Notes under the pieces: model-generated
What the model saw: only the letters and a program-made list of their open reading frames with translations
What the model was told of the DNA's origin: nothing
The model's database searches: none
Origin: an uncultured Muribaculaceae bacterium
GTDB lineage: Bacteria > Bacteroidota > Bacteroidia > Bacteroidales > Muribaculaceae
NCBI GenBank assembly: GCA_910586565.1
Contig: CAJUIT010000006.1
Coordinates: 89,456 to 153,455, forward strand
Direction of reading: 5' to 3'
Length of the DNA: 64,000 bases
In this document: piece by piece, positions 46,646-55,159 of the stretch
How positions within the stretch are numbered: the first letter of the stretch is position 1
How the letters are laid out: every line of letters starts with the position of its first letter
Translations under genes and position numbers: made by a program

Positions 46646-47347
46646 TCAGAAGGCGCAGCCGATTCCGATGGCGGCATAGCCGAGGCTGTAGTCGAGTTGG
46701 CGCACACCGTCGATTTCAACAGAGTGCAGCGGCATGAAAATGCCGCGTAGAATCACGTGCGACGAGAATTTGCGCGAATGGGCAAGTGTCAGTCCCACGC
46801 CGAGCGAACCGTAGAAATCGGTTTGTGTGGCGAATTCATTGATGGTGTTGATAGAAACGCCGGCTTTGAGTTCCATGAAGCACAACTTATGCTCGGGTGT
46901 GAACGATGTGCGCACCATGCCGTAGATTGGATAGCAACGCGACGAGTTGTTAATCATCGAAACAATCGTTGCGCCCACGCCGGCAAAACGGAACCATCCC
47001 CCTTTGTAGCCGAACGATGCGCCCAACTCAAAAATCGACATGTCGTGGGAGGTGAGGTCGATGGCGCTACCGAGGTCAACGCCCCATGTGAAATGTCCCA
47101 TTGCTCCGTTGCACACAAAGGGGTCGCAATCGCGGGGAGCGTTCCGTTCGGGCTTGGCAGCAGGGAGCTCCACAGGCATGAGATTGGCTGTAACCGTGTC
47201 GGTTGCGACGGTGACCGATACCGAACCGTCGTCGTAGCGTGTTTCGGTAACGGTGGTGGTGGCAGTGGTTGTTGTCACCGCCTTCTGCGCGAAAACCGGC
47301 AGTGCCATCGGCAAGGCCAATGCAAAAATTTTTAACCTGAACGACAT
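46646..47347 (-). CDS. Outer membrane beta-barrel protein, unknown function
   Basis: The 233-residue protein has a signal peptide (IFALALPMALPVFA), a Thr-rich low-complexity stretch (TTTTATTTVTET, about residues 25-36), and from about residue 80 alternating strands (HFTWGVDLGSAIDL, FELGASFGYKGGWFRFAG) ending in the aromatic C terminus GYAAIGIGCAF. I expect an eight-stranded barrel. No known family is recognised. Confidence 0.7.
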   Translation of the reverse strand: MSFRLKIFALALPMALPVFAQKAVTTTTATTTVTETRYDDGSVSVTVATDTVTANLMPVELPAAKPERNAPRDCDPFVCNGAMGHFTWGVDLGSAIDLTSHDMSIFELGASFGYKGGWFRFAGVGATIVSMINNSSRCYPIYGMVRTSFTPEHKLCFMELKAGVSINTINEFATQTDFYGSLGVGLTLAHSRKFSSHVILRGIFMPLHSVEIDGVRQLDYSLGYAAIGIGCAF

Positions 47348-47382
47348 TAAATGTGATTTTAGAGTTTGAATTTAAACCGGAG

Positions 47383-48279
47383 TTATTTCTTCAGCACCAG
47401 GCATGTCCATCCGTCACCTTTCACGGTGTGGGCGGACTCTGTGAGGCCGAGCGGAGCTGCAGTCTGCATTATCACCGGAATATCAGATTCATAGAAACCG
47501 CTAAGCAGCATCATGCCCCCCTGCGCAAGGATGGCGTTGTAGGCGGCAAGGTCGCCGGTGATGATGTTGCGGTTGATGTTGGCAATGAACAGGTCGCACT
47601 CCAACCCTTTGAGTAACGATGCGTCGCCGAGACGCACATCAATTTCGGGGTGGCCGTTGGTCACCACATTTTCGCGGGCATTGATTTCAGCTGCGGGGTC
47701 GATTTCGATTGCGGTGACCTTGGCGGCTCCGCGCATGGCGGCAAGGATTGCGAGAATTCCGGTGCCGGTGCCCATGTCGATCACACGCTTGCCTTCAAGA
47801 TTCATTTCGAGCAATTTCCCGATGATGAGCGATGTGGTGGCGTGATGCCCGGTGCCAAATGCCATTTTGGGGTCAATAACAATGTCGTAGGTGCATTTGG
47901 GGAAGCCGGTGTGGAACGAACTGTGGATAACGCATTTGTCGTCAACCACAATGGGTTGGAAATAGTTCTTCTCCCACTCGTGATTCCAATCCTCCCCTTC
48001 AACGGTTTTGAGCGAGCAGGTGATTGTGAACCCTTCGAGCGGAAACATCTGCAACACGTTTTTCAGAACCGCTTCGTCGAATGCTTCCTTGCGGATGTAG
48101 GCCGTGAGTCCGCGGTCGTCGGGTTCAAAACTTTCAAAACCCTCATCACACAGCAAAGCCGCCATCACATCGGTGGCGGTTTCCATCTGTGGTGCGGAAA
48201 GCGAATCATCACACGCCGCAGTTGCGGCTGCTTCATGCACAGGCTCGAAATCGAGCCGGGCCTCTATATAATCGTTCAT
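47383..48279 (-). CDS. prmA: Ribosomal protein L11 methyltransferase
   Basis: The 298-residue protein has a PrmA-type N-terminal domain and a Rossmann methyltransferase domain with DPKMAFGTGHHATTSLIIG (about residues 138-156), VIDMGTGTGILAILAAMRG (SAM-binding, about 166-184) and a FIANINRNII catalytic loop (about 234-243). It methylates ribosomal protein L11. It is the first gene of its group on this strand after the upstream gap at 48280-48375. Confidence 0.9.
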   Translation of the reverse strand: MNDYIEARLDFEPVHEAAATAACDDSLSAPQMETATDVMAALLCDEGFESFEPDDRGLTAYIRKEAFDEAVLKNVLQMFPLEGFTITCSLKTVEGEDWNHEWEKNYFQPIVVDDKCVIHSSFHTGFPKCTYDIVIDPKMAFGTGHHATTSLIIGKLLEMNLEGKRVIDMGTGTGILAILAAMRGAAKVTAIEIDPAAEINARENVVTNGHPEIDVRLGDASLLKGLECDLFIANINRNIITGDLAAYNAILAQGGMMLLSGFYESDIPVIMQTAAPLGLTESAHTVKGDGWTCLVLKK

Positions 48280-48375
48280 CGGGTGGATTGTTGATTGGTT
48301 GTGTAGATGGCAAAGTTACAAAAACTTCCCAACTACACCAACTTGACTTTTATCCGCCCGTTCCCGAGGGAGCCT

Positions 48376-48735
48376 TCACTTGCGTTTGCGCCCTGCGAAA
48401 AAGGAGAAGAAATTGCCGACCTTCCGCATAATCGAGTAGGCGAGCATGGCGATATCGGCATAGCGCATTGCGGTGTCGAAACCGCGCACATAGCTCGAGA
48501 TTGTCTGCGCCTCACCTTTCACTTTGGGTGACACGGCCATCATCAGGCGTTCGCGGGCAACCTCAATTTTCAATTGTGTCACCACCTTGCGGTAGCGCAT
48601 CTCCTCAAGGGTGTAGCCTTTGAACGGTTTCTCGTGCGACTTTCCGTTGCATCCCGAATGACCTTTAGCCACGACGGCTTCCGCGGCTGAATGTGAAGTT
48701 TTATGCTGATGTGTTGCTGACATGTGTGTTGACAT
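48376..48735 (-). CDS. Small conserved-looking cytoplasmic protein, unknown
   Basis: The 119-residue protein begins with a His/Ser-rich segment (HMSATHQHKTSHSAAE), then a helical basic region (LEEMRYRKVVTQLKIEVARERL, shown in part: YRKVVTQLKIEVARERL) and ends SFFAGRKRK. An internal start at 48723 is possible. It lies directly downstream of the holin-like gene on the same strand (51-bp gap), and both probably belong to one envelope-stress-type group with the YtxH genes. I do not recognise a family. Confidence 0.6.
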   Translation of the reverse strand: MSTHMSATHQHKTSHSAAEAVVAKGHSGCNGKSHEKPFKGYTLEEMRYRKVVTQLKIEVARERLMMAVSPKVKGEAQTISSYVRGFDTAMRYADIAMLAYSIMRKVGNFFSFFAGRKRK

Positions 48736-48785
48736 TTTAGAGCGTTGAATGAGCCTGTTAAGAACCTCAGATAACTGAATCGGGA

Positions 48786-49145
48786 TTATTTTTCAAGATG
48801 AGTTTTCTCGCGGTCAAAAACGAGTTTGCTTATGAAACGTGCGATAGGATTGACGACAAGAGCCTTGCGGAACAGGGCGAGCACCACTATCAACAGAATG
48901 AATACACCTCCGAGAATCAGATAGGAAGCCCAGGGCACAACCACGAGTTCAAGCAGCTCAATCAGAGCTCCCGACAAGAAGGCGAGCGCAAAAACGCCCA
49001 ACACAAGTGTGACAATCAGAATCACTCCCGCCGATAGCAGCATGGTGAGTTTTTCAGCTACGGTGAGTTTCGCACTTTCGGCATAGAGCGACAGCAGGCG
49101 CACCACCTGGTCCTTTAACGATTGAAACGTGTTTGAGGCTTTCAT
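48786..49145 (-). CDS. Phage-holin-like membrane protein (Phage_holin_3_6 type)
   Basis: The 119-residue protein starts at ATG 49145, in line with the family; an upstream ATG at 49163 adds six residues. A helical N terminus (QSLKDQVVRLLSLYAESAKL) precedes two membrane segments (about residues 36-60 and 70-95). The family is chromosomal in Bacteroidetes and not evidence of a phage by itself. It is grouped with two YtxH genes upstream. Confidence 0.75.
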   Translation of the reverse strand: MKASNTFQSLKDQVVRLLSLYAESAKLTVAEKLTMLLSAGVILIVTLVLGVFALAFLSGALIELLELVVVPWASYLILGGVFILLIVVLALFRKALVVNPIARFISKLVFDREKTHLEK

Positions 49146-49282
49146 AAACAATTGGAACGGCACAGCCGCTGTTGATTATTTTAAAGTGTTGAAACATGAA
49201 AAGGGGGAAGGTTGAGTGGAAATTCCGCACCGGGCGGAATCTCCCCTCCCTACCCTCTTTGAAGATGTGGCGAATGCACACC

Positions 49283-49334
49283 TCCTTGTTGTTTTATCCG
49301 TATAGTGAGGATGCAGTCAGAACGGTTTGGCAAC
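49283..49334. repeat. Dispersed hairpin-plus-tail repeat, diverged copy C
   Basis: CTCCTTGTTGTTTTATCCG followed by GTGAGGATGCAGTCAGAA parallels the right half of copy B (CCTTGTTTTCATCCG, GTGAGGGTGCTGTCAGAA). The stem arm is degenerate here. Confidence 0.5.
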
Positions 49335-49366
49335 CGGAATCACCCTCATATACCTAACGGGGAATT

Positions 49367-49573
49367 TTACCCTTTCTTGATTTCGGCAGCGATTTCGTCG
49401 ACGATTTCTTCGAGTTCTTCCTCCTTGGTGCATTTGCAAACGCCATACTTTTTCAGCAGGTGTTTGATTTGACAACGGAGATCCTCACCCTTTTCGGGAG
49501 CGAAAAGCAGAGCTGCACCGGCACCTACGATGGCACCGCCCAGAAATGCATAAAGCAAATTTAATCCTCTCAT
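49367..49573 (-). CDS. YtxH-like small membrane protein
   Basis: The 68-residue protein has one Gly-rich membrane segment (LYAFLGGAIVGAGAALLFAP, residues 7-26) followed by EKGEDLR and a charged helix, the YtxH pattern. A related gene lies 64 bp upstream. It has three clustered cysteines (CQ, CKC), unlike its paralogue. Confidence 0.8.
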   Translation of the reverse strand: MRGLNLLYAFLGGAIVGAGAALLFAPEKGEDLRCQIKHLLKKYGVCKCTKEEELEEIVDEIAAEIKKG

Positions 49574-49637
49574 AATATCTTATTGTTTTACGGTTTTTAA
49601 AGTTTATTTCCCCTTTCACCCCCGGGCATCAGGTTTA

Positions 49638-49835
49638 TCAGCCCTGAATTTCCTCTTTGAGCTCGTCGACAAGACGGTCGAGCTTGTTCTTTTTCAAGTT
49701 CACGCCTTTCGATTTGAGATAAGCGGCGATGTCGTCGCGCAAGTCGTCACCTTTTTTAGGAGCGAAAAGTAAACCGAGCGAAGCTCCCACCAGAGCGCCG
49801 CCCACTACGGCGAGCACAATATCAAGATTTTTCAT
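49638..49835 (-). CDS. YtxH-like small membrane protein, paralogue
   Basis: The 65-residue protein has the same layout as its neighbour (VVGGALVGASLGLLFAPKKG, then DDLRDDIAAYLKSKG), without cysteines. Both end in an acidic helix. The pair probably arose by duplication; YtxH proteins are often stress-linked, with unknown mechanism. Confidence 0.8.
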   Translation of the reverse strand: MKNLDIVLAVVGGALVGASLGLLFAPKKGDDLRDDIAAYLKSKGVNLKKNKLDRLVDELKEEIQG

Positions 49836-49976
49836 AACGCAGTAAAAGTTTTTTTAGTGTTAGTAATTCATTTATCTCTATAACAACCACACGGCGGGTT
49901 GGTTGACCGGCTACGGTATTTTTTTCAAAGAAAGTGAAATAAAGTTTATCCATTTCCTTATAAGCGCCATAATTGC

Positions 49977-49984
49977 TAACTTTG
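49977..49984 (+). promoter_or_regulatory. -7 promoter element of uvrA (TAACTTTG)
   Basis: TAACTTTG, with TTTC at 49953-49956 (20-bp spacing). The uvrA ATG at 49992 is seven bases downstream, so the leader is very short. Confidence 0.6.
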
Positions 49985-49991
49985 TGTATAT

Positions 49992-52814
49992 ATGGATAAA
50001 AATAAGAACAGCATAGCAACGGCCACTGCGGCCGACAGCATAATCATAAAGGGTGCGCGGGTCAACAATCTCAAGAATGTTGACCTCGTGATTCCCCGTG
50101 GCAAGCTGATTGTCATAACCGGCCTGTCGGGGTCGGGCAAATCATCGCTTGCATTCGACACCATCTATGCCGAGGGGCAACGGCGCTACGTGGAGAGTCT
50201 TTCGGCCTACGCCCGCCAGTTCCTCGGGAAGATGCACAAGCCCGAAGCCGACTATATAAAAGGGCTCCCCCCGGCAATCGCCATAGAGCAGAAGGTCAAC
50301 ACACGCAACCCGCGAAGCACCGTTGGCACATCGACTGAGATATATGACTATCTACGGTTGCTTTTTGCCCGCGTGGGCCACACCTACTCCCCGGTGAGCG
50401 GATGCGAAGTGCGCCGCCATTCGGTGACCGACGTTGTGGACACCGCACGCACCTATCCCAACGGAACCCGCATTGCGGTAGTAGCACCGCTTCAGGTGCC
50501 CGACGGACGCACATTCGCCGCCCATCTCGAGATTCTCCGCAAGGGGGGATATTCGCGACTTTACCGCGACGGCAAGTTCTTCGATTTCGCCGATATTATC
50601 GACTCTGCCACACCGCCTGCAACAAATCCCGGCTACGAACTGCTCATCGACCGCCTCAGTGTTAGCGATGATGCCGACGAGCTCACCCGCCTTGCCGACT
50701 CGGCTCAGACCGCCTTCTTCGAGGGGGGCAACAGCTGCGTGCTTGTGGCATGGGGAACCGATGGTGTGCATCGCCACGAGTTCTCCACACGTTTTGAAGC
50801 CGACGGCATCACTTTCATGGAGCCATCGGACCTCCTGTTCAATTTCAACAATCCTTTTGGCGCATGCCCGCGTTGCGAGGGGTTCGGGCGCTGCATCGGC
50901 ATTGACGAGCGGTTGGTAATCCCCAATCCGGCGCTTTCGGTCTACGACAATGCGGTGGCATGCTGGCGCGGCGAGAAAATGGGCGAATGGAAACGCGCGT
51001 TCATCCACATGGCCGCCCCCACTGGCTTCCCCATACATCGCCCCTACTGCGACCTCACCCAGGCTGAGAAGGATATGTTGTGGCATGGAGGGAAAGGCTT
51101 CGAGGGTATCGATGGCTTTTTCAAGATGGTGGAACAGAACCAGTATAAAGTTCAATACAGGGTTATGCTCGCGCGTTACCGCGGCAAAACACTCTGCCCC
51201 GAGTGCCACGGCAACCGGTTGCGCCCCGAGGCAGGATATGTGAAAATCGCCGGCAAAACAATCAGCGACCTGGTGAAGATGCCGGTTTCCGACCTCCGCC
51301 AATGGTTTGAAACGCTCACACTCAGCGACCACGACGCATCGGTGGCCAAGCGCCTGCTTGCCGAAATCAACAGCCGTTTGTCATTCCTTGTCGATGTAGG
51401 GCTCGAATATCTCACCCTCGACCGCCTTTCATCAACCCTCTCGGGCGGTGAATCGCAGCGCATCAATCTTGCAACATCGTTGGGCTCGTCACTCATGGGC
51501 TCGCTATATATTCTCGACGAGCCGAGCATCGGACTCCATTCGCGCGACACCCAGAAGCTTATCGGAGTGTTGCGCCATCTGCAGCAGATTGGCAACACCG
51601 TGATTGTGGTGGAGCATGACGAAGAAATTATGGAAGCTGCCGATTGGATTATCGACGTAGGTCCCAAAGCGGGGCGCCTCGGTGGCGAAATAGTATATGA
51701 AGGTCCTCTGAGCGGCATCGGTGAAGCCACCGACAGTTTCACCGCAAAATATCTGTCGCACACGATGGAGATTCCGGTGCCCACCTCACGCCGCAAATGG
51801 AGCAGCTATGTGGAGGTGAAGGGAGCCCGCGAACATAACCTGAAGAACATCGACGTGAAGTTCCCCTTAGGGGTTCTCACCGTGGTCACAGGCGTGAGCG
51901 GCTCGGGGAAATCGACCCTTGTGCGCGACATCCTCTACCGTGCCCTGCTGCGCGAGATTGGCGAGGCCTCCGACGCACCCGGAGCATTCAAAGCACTCAC
52001 CGGCGACATCAGCCGCATCCGCGGCATTGAGTTTGTCGACCAGAACCCAATCGGCAAATCAACGCGCTCCAACGCCGCCACCTATCTGAAAGCCTACGAT
52101 GAAATCAGAGCGCTGTTTGCCGACCAACAGGGAGCGAAACAGATGGGATTCTCACCGGCCTATTTCTCGTTCAATGCCGAGGGTGGGCGTTGCGAGGAGT
52201 GCAAGGGTGAGGGAAAAATCACCATTGAGATGCAGTTCATGGCCGACATCACCATTCCGTGTGAATCGTGTGGCGGAAAGCGTTTCAAACGGGATGTTCT
52301 CGAAGTGGAATACCGTGGCAAAAACATTTTCGATGTGCTCGAAATGACCGTTGACCGTGCGATAGAATTTTTCTCCGAATCATCGGGTACGATTGAAAAG
52401 CGCATCGTGCGCCGATTGAAACCGCTGCAGGATGTGGGATTGGGCTACATAAAGCTCGGCCAGTCGTCGTCAACGCTTTCAGGCGGTGAGAACCAGCGAG
52501 TGAAGCTCGCCTACTTCCTTGCTCTTGAAAAAGCGGAGCCCACAATGTTTATTTTCGACGAACCAACAACGGGTCTGCACTTCCACGACATCAACCTGCT
52601 CATGGACTCGTTCAACCGCCTAATAGCTCAGGGGCACACAGTGATTATCATCGAGCACAACATGGATGTGATAAAATGCGCCGACCACATCATCGACCTC
52701 GGCCCCGAAGGTGGAGCCGCCGGCGGTAGTCTCGTGGCCGAAGGCACCCCCGAGCAGGTGGCAAAATCGCCCCAATCGCACACCGCCCGCTACCTCCTCC
52801 CCAAGCTAAAATAG
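49992..52814 (+). CDS. uvrA: UvrABC excinuclease subunit A
   Basis: The 940-residue protein has two ABC modules: first Walker A GLSGSGKSSLAFDT (about residues 39-52) and signature LSGGESQRINLATSLGSSL; second Walker A GVSGSGKST (about 635-643) and signature LSGGENQRVKLAYFLALE. Zinc-binding cysteines are seen at CPRCEGFGRC, CPECHGN and CEECKGEG/CESCGGKRF. It detects bulky DNA lesions with UvrB. It is monocistronic with its own promoter. Confidence 0.96.
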   Translation: MDKNKNSIATATAADSIIIKGARVNNLKNVDLVIPRGKLIVITGLSGSGKSSLAFDTIYAEGQRRYVESLSAYARQFLGKMHKPEADYIKGLPPAIAIEQKVNTRNPRSTVGTSTEIYDYLRLLFARVGHTYSPVSGCEVRRHSVTDVVDTARTYPNGTRIAVVAPLQVPDGRTFAAHLEILRKGGYSRLYRDGKFFDFADIIDSATPPATNPGYELLIDRLSVSDDADELTRLADSAQTAFFEGGNSCVLVAWGTDGVHRHEFSTRFEADGITFMEPSDLLFNFNNPFGACPRCEGFGRCIGIDERLVIPNPALSVYDNAVACWRGEKMGEWKRAFIHMAAPTGFPIHRPYCDLTQAEKDMLWHGGKGFEGIDGFFKMVEQNQYKVQYRVMLARYRGKTLCPECHGNRLRPEAGYVKIAGKTISDLVKMPVSDLRQWFETLTLSDHDASVAKRLLAEINSRLSFLVDVGLEYLTLDRLSSTLSGGESQRINLATSLGSSLMGSLYILDEPSIGLHSRDTQKLIGVLRHLQQIGNTVIVVEHDEEIMEAADWIIDVGPKAGRLGGEIVYEGPLSGIGEATDSFTAKYLSHTMEIPVPTSRRKWSSYVEVKGAREHNLKNIDVKFPLGVLTVVTGVSGSGKSTLVRDILYRALLREIGEASDAPGAFKALTGDISRIRGIEFVDQNPIGKSTRSNAATYLKAYDEIRALFADQQGAKQMGFSPAYFSFNAEGGRCEECKGEGKITIEMQFMADITIPCESCGGKRFKRDVLEVEYRGKNIFDVLEMTVDRAIEFFSESSGTIEKRIVRRLKPLQDVGLGYIKLGQSSSTLSGGENQRVKLAYFLALEKAEPTMFIFDEPTTGLHFHDINLLMDSFNRLIAQGHTVIIIEHNMDVIKCADHIIDLGPEGGAAGGSLVAEGTPEQVAKSPQSHTARYLLPKLK

Positions 52815-52881
52815 GCCAATGACCCTTGCAACGCACCTCTCCAAGGTTGCGTTGAGGGCGGCAGGGGCAGTCCCACCAAAC

Positions 52882-52943
52882 GCCGCCCTGAAATGCACCC
52901 CAAAAGTTATGTGTCTGACTTTTGGGGTGCATTTCTGGGCGGC
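52882..52943. repeat. Long inverted repeat after uvrA
   Basis: 26-bp arms (52882-52907 and 52918-52943) with one mismatch, containing AAATGCACCCCAAAAGT and its complement. It may terminate uvrA. The rest of 52815-53211 holds the palindrome copy 3 and GC-rich low-complexity DNA, without a credible gene. Confidence 0.75.
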
Positions 52944-53028
52944 TGTATGGTGGGGTTACTGACGACCCCGTGGTCTCCGACCACTTGTGAGTGGAAGAAA
53001 GGAGTGACTTTGTGGGTTGGGGATGTTA

Positions 53029-53054
53029 CAAGCCGCCATGTATGGCGGCTCTAC
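53029..53054 (-). repeat. Dispersed palindrome, copy 3 (inverted)
   Basis: Core AGCCGCCATGTATGGCGGCT (53031-53050); flanks are the reverse complement of copies 1 and 2, so the unit has an orientation despite its palindromic core. Confidence 0.8.
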
Positions 53055-53211
53055 GAGCGGCAAAGCCGAATGCAGCAGTTATGCTGCGGAGCCGAAGGCA
53101 ACGGTTATCGCAAAGCCGGAGGCATCGAAAGAAAGGGGGTGTTAGAATGGGGAGGGAGGACGATGGGGAGAGGAGGCGGAGAGGGAGGTGGAGAGGAGGT
53201 GGATGGTGGGA

Positions 53212-53643
53212 TTAGCGGAGGCGATCGGCGGCTTTGAGGAGCTTCTCGTCGGAAACGATGGAGCGGTAGGCGAGCCATGCAAAGGCAAAGGCGCCTGCGA
53301 GCAGGAAAATGCTGCCGAGCCATTCAACTTTGCCGGTACTCTCATCCCAACCGCACAGCACGATTGCTTCAGACGCACCCGACACCAACATGAGAAGCAT
53401 CGACACAAGAATCACGGTTTTCTGACGCTTCATGTTCCTGAACATGAATATGGCGAGCAACAGCAGCAATGCTGTGAGCACATTCACGGTGAGGAATACG
53501 GGCATGCTCGACGGATAAAGCCATGTGACGCTGTCGGGAACAGCCTCAACGGTTGAAACAAGTGCCATCGGCACAAAGCAGAATACCCCCACAAGCACAG
53601 CCGCCACGAGCAGCCAAAGGGTTTGCCATCTTTGAATTACCAT
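53212..53643 (-). CDS. DUF4293 family membrane protein
   Basis: The 143-residue protein has four membrane segments (about residues 8-30, 48-68, 76-96, 105-128) and begins MVIQRWQTLWLLVAA, the pattern of the Bacteroidetes DUF4293 family. Function unknown. It is a single gene between two repeat-rich regions. Confidence 0.85.
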   Translation of the reverse strand: MVIQRWQTLWLLVAAVLVGVFCFVPMALVSTVEAVPDSVTWLYPSSMPVFLTVNVLTALLLLLAIFMFRNMKRQKTVILVSMLLMLVSGASEAIVLCGWDESTGKVEWLGSIFLLAGAFAFAWLAYRSIVSDEKLLKAADRLR

Positions 53644-53850
53644 AGTTAGTTTTTAGTTATTAGTTATTAGTTGTTAGTTGTTAGACAAAAGACGAAAAGA
53701 CAAAAGACGAAAGCGAGATTAGTTTTTAGAGAGAGGGAGGGTGAGGTTTTGGCTCGGGTAGGGACTTTAAGGTCTTTAAGGACCTTAGGGACTTTAGGAG
53801 CTTTAAGGGCTTAGGGACTTTAGAGACCTTAGAGACTCTAAAAGCGCGAT
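53643..53850. repeat. Cluster of short-unit repeats
   Basis: Three simple-unit runs lie together: TTAGTTATTAG/TTGTTAG units (53645-53684), GACAAAAGACGAAAAGAC units as at 37880 (53683-53713), and GGGACTTTA/GGACCTTA units (53760-53840). They have no coding potential. Confidence 0.65.
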
Positions 53851-53938
53851 GGAGCCGGAGTGGGGCGGGAGCATGTTGAGGTACGCTCAGAAACTTCAGC
53901 TGCGGTTTCGCCTGTCACAAAGTTATAACTAAAATCTG

Positions 53939-53983
53939 AACCGCCGGGCAGATGTGGGTTAAAAAAACATCTGCCCGGCGGTT
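53939..53983. terminator. Strong hairpin left of the phage tail remnant
   Basis: AACCGCCGGGCAGATGT (53939-53955) pairs perfectly with 53967-53983 around a loop with seven A. It would stop read-through from the tail-gene remnant. Confidence 0.7.
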
Positions 53984-54040
53984 GGAAATTTCTGTTTCGC
54001 TTCGGTTAATAAACTGGTTAAATTTATTCCAACATTAATA

Positions 54041-54604
54041 TTATACTTTGTTTTTCAGGAATTTTGGATGTCTTTCCGGCTGTTTCAGCCAAAGGCGCTT
54101 TATTAATCTGGAAACATAGCCATCTTGTTTCTCTAACTCTTGCGATAGAGCTCGGCTTGTGTTTGCGCTCCGAGCCATCGCCTCAACGTGTTTCTGCTCT
54201 GCAAGTGCAACTCTGCGTTTTTGAATTTCAAGACGCTCGTCCGCTTGACGCAACCGCTCCAACGCAGCATCGTTGCGGAAATTCTGCTGTCCGAGTTGAT
54301 TTGTCTTTGAGAATTTCTGCACTTGCTCCAATGCTTTTGCAAGCGTCTGCAACTCCTTTGCAAACTCCCTAATGGCAGTTTTTGTTTCGGGGGTAATCGG
54401 CTGTATTTTGAGTTGCGTAAGGCGTTGCTTGACTGCATCTAAGCTGTCAAGATTTTTTATATCGATTTTTAGTTTGACCGCAAGCGCACGTTTCTGTATC
54501 GCTTTCTCCAGCTGCGAAGCATATTTGCCATCCCAATCACTCGCCGCTTTTTTGACAGCGGCTTCTAAATCAAATCCTATCGGAAATATCAGCTTATCTG
54601 CCAT
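54041..54604 (-). pseudogene. Phage tail tape-measure protein, N-terminal fragment
   Basis: The 187-residue reading frame begins MADKLIFPIGFDLEAAVKKA and runs through PITPETKTAIREFAKELQTL and a coiled-coil-rich part to GYVSRLIKRL, as in Bacteroidales prophage tape-measure proteins, which are usually many hundreds of residues. After RLIKRL an unrelated tail of about 16 residues follows to the stop, 12 bp from the left inverted repeat. The large C-terminal part, including membrane segments, is missing, so it cannot measure a tail. It may still be expressed. Confidence 0.75.
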
Positions 54605-54663
54605 ACTTATATCTTATGCCGTAAAACATATTTCATTATCACTCTCGTTCCCACGAAAACCTC

Positions 54664-54671
54664 TATCTTTG
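54664..54671 (+). promoter_or_regulatory. -7 promoter element (TATCTTTG) of small membrane gene
   Basis: TATCTTTG lies 23 bp before ATG 54695 on the opposite strand to the tail genes. Confidence 0.55.
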
Positions 54672-54694
54672 TAAATTATAAATCTTAAATAGTT

Positions 54695-54955
54695 ATGGGT
54701 AATCTTCTCAAAAAATTCAACTGTCCCGGTCGCTTCTTTGAAGTATTGGGCTACATCACCGTTATTCTCGGCTTGCTTATAGTTCTCTTGGGGCTCATTA
54801 GCCTTACATCCACATGTTCGAACAGCGGCCCAGCGGCTGGAGGATTGGGATTTAGTGGCGTTTTGTGTGGCTTGGTAATTGCCATCGTCTGCCCCCAACT
54901 TTTCTTTGCCATAGCAAAGGTTGTTAAGGCCGCCGAGAAATATCTTGGTGAGTAA
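54695..54955 (+). CDS. Small two-segment membrane protein inside the tail cassette
   Basis: The 86-residue protein has two membrane segments (about residues 17-40 and 51-72) joined by a short Ser/Gly loop with a Cys, and a basic C terminus KVVKAAEKYLGE. It has its own promoter and is opposite in direction to the surrounding tail genes, between the chaperone-like ORFs and tape measure. This resembles a phage moron, for example a superinfection exclusion protein, but that is inference; I recognise no family. Confidence 0.6.
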   Translation: MGNLLKKFNCPGRFFEVLGYITVILGLLIVLLGLISLTSTCSNSGPAAGGLGFSGVLCGLVIAIVCPQLFFAIAKVVKAAEKYLGE

Positions 54956-54980
54956 ATTCTTCATTCGCGTAAAAACAAAA

Positions 54981-55008
54981 AGAGCCACCCCGACATTGGG
55001 ATGGCTCT
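54981..55008 (-). terminator. Terminator facing the tail-chaperone transcript
   Basis: AGAGCCACCC (54981-54990) pairs with GGGATGGCTCT (54998-55008), with one wobble position; read on the minus strand it is followed by TTTTTGTTTTT. A second hairpin, ACCGCGC/GCGCGGT (55125-55150), lies just after the chaperone extension stop. Confidence 0.6.
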
Positions 55009-55159
55009 ATGGCTCTGTAATAGCGCAAAGATAGCAAAAAATCTAAGAATAATTATTATATTTACATGCCAACGAAGATAAAAAGAAAGATAGCGAACAG
55101 GCAGGATTTCATGAGATAGAAATAACCGCGCAGCCAATCAGCCGCGCGGTCTTACTTTT

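Noticed and set aside
48786..49835. Prophage lysis genes
   Set aside because: The holin-like and YtxH genes are of chromosomal Bacteroidetes types and no other phage gene is near them.
52893..53237. Plus-strand ORF of 114 codons
   Set aside because: It runs through a long inverted repeat and a palindrome, is dominated by Gly/Arg low complexity, and overlaps the end of the DUF4293 gene.
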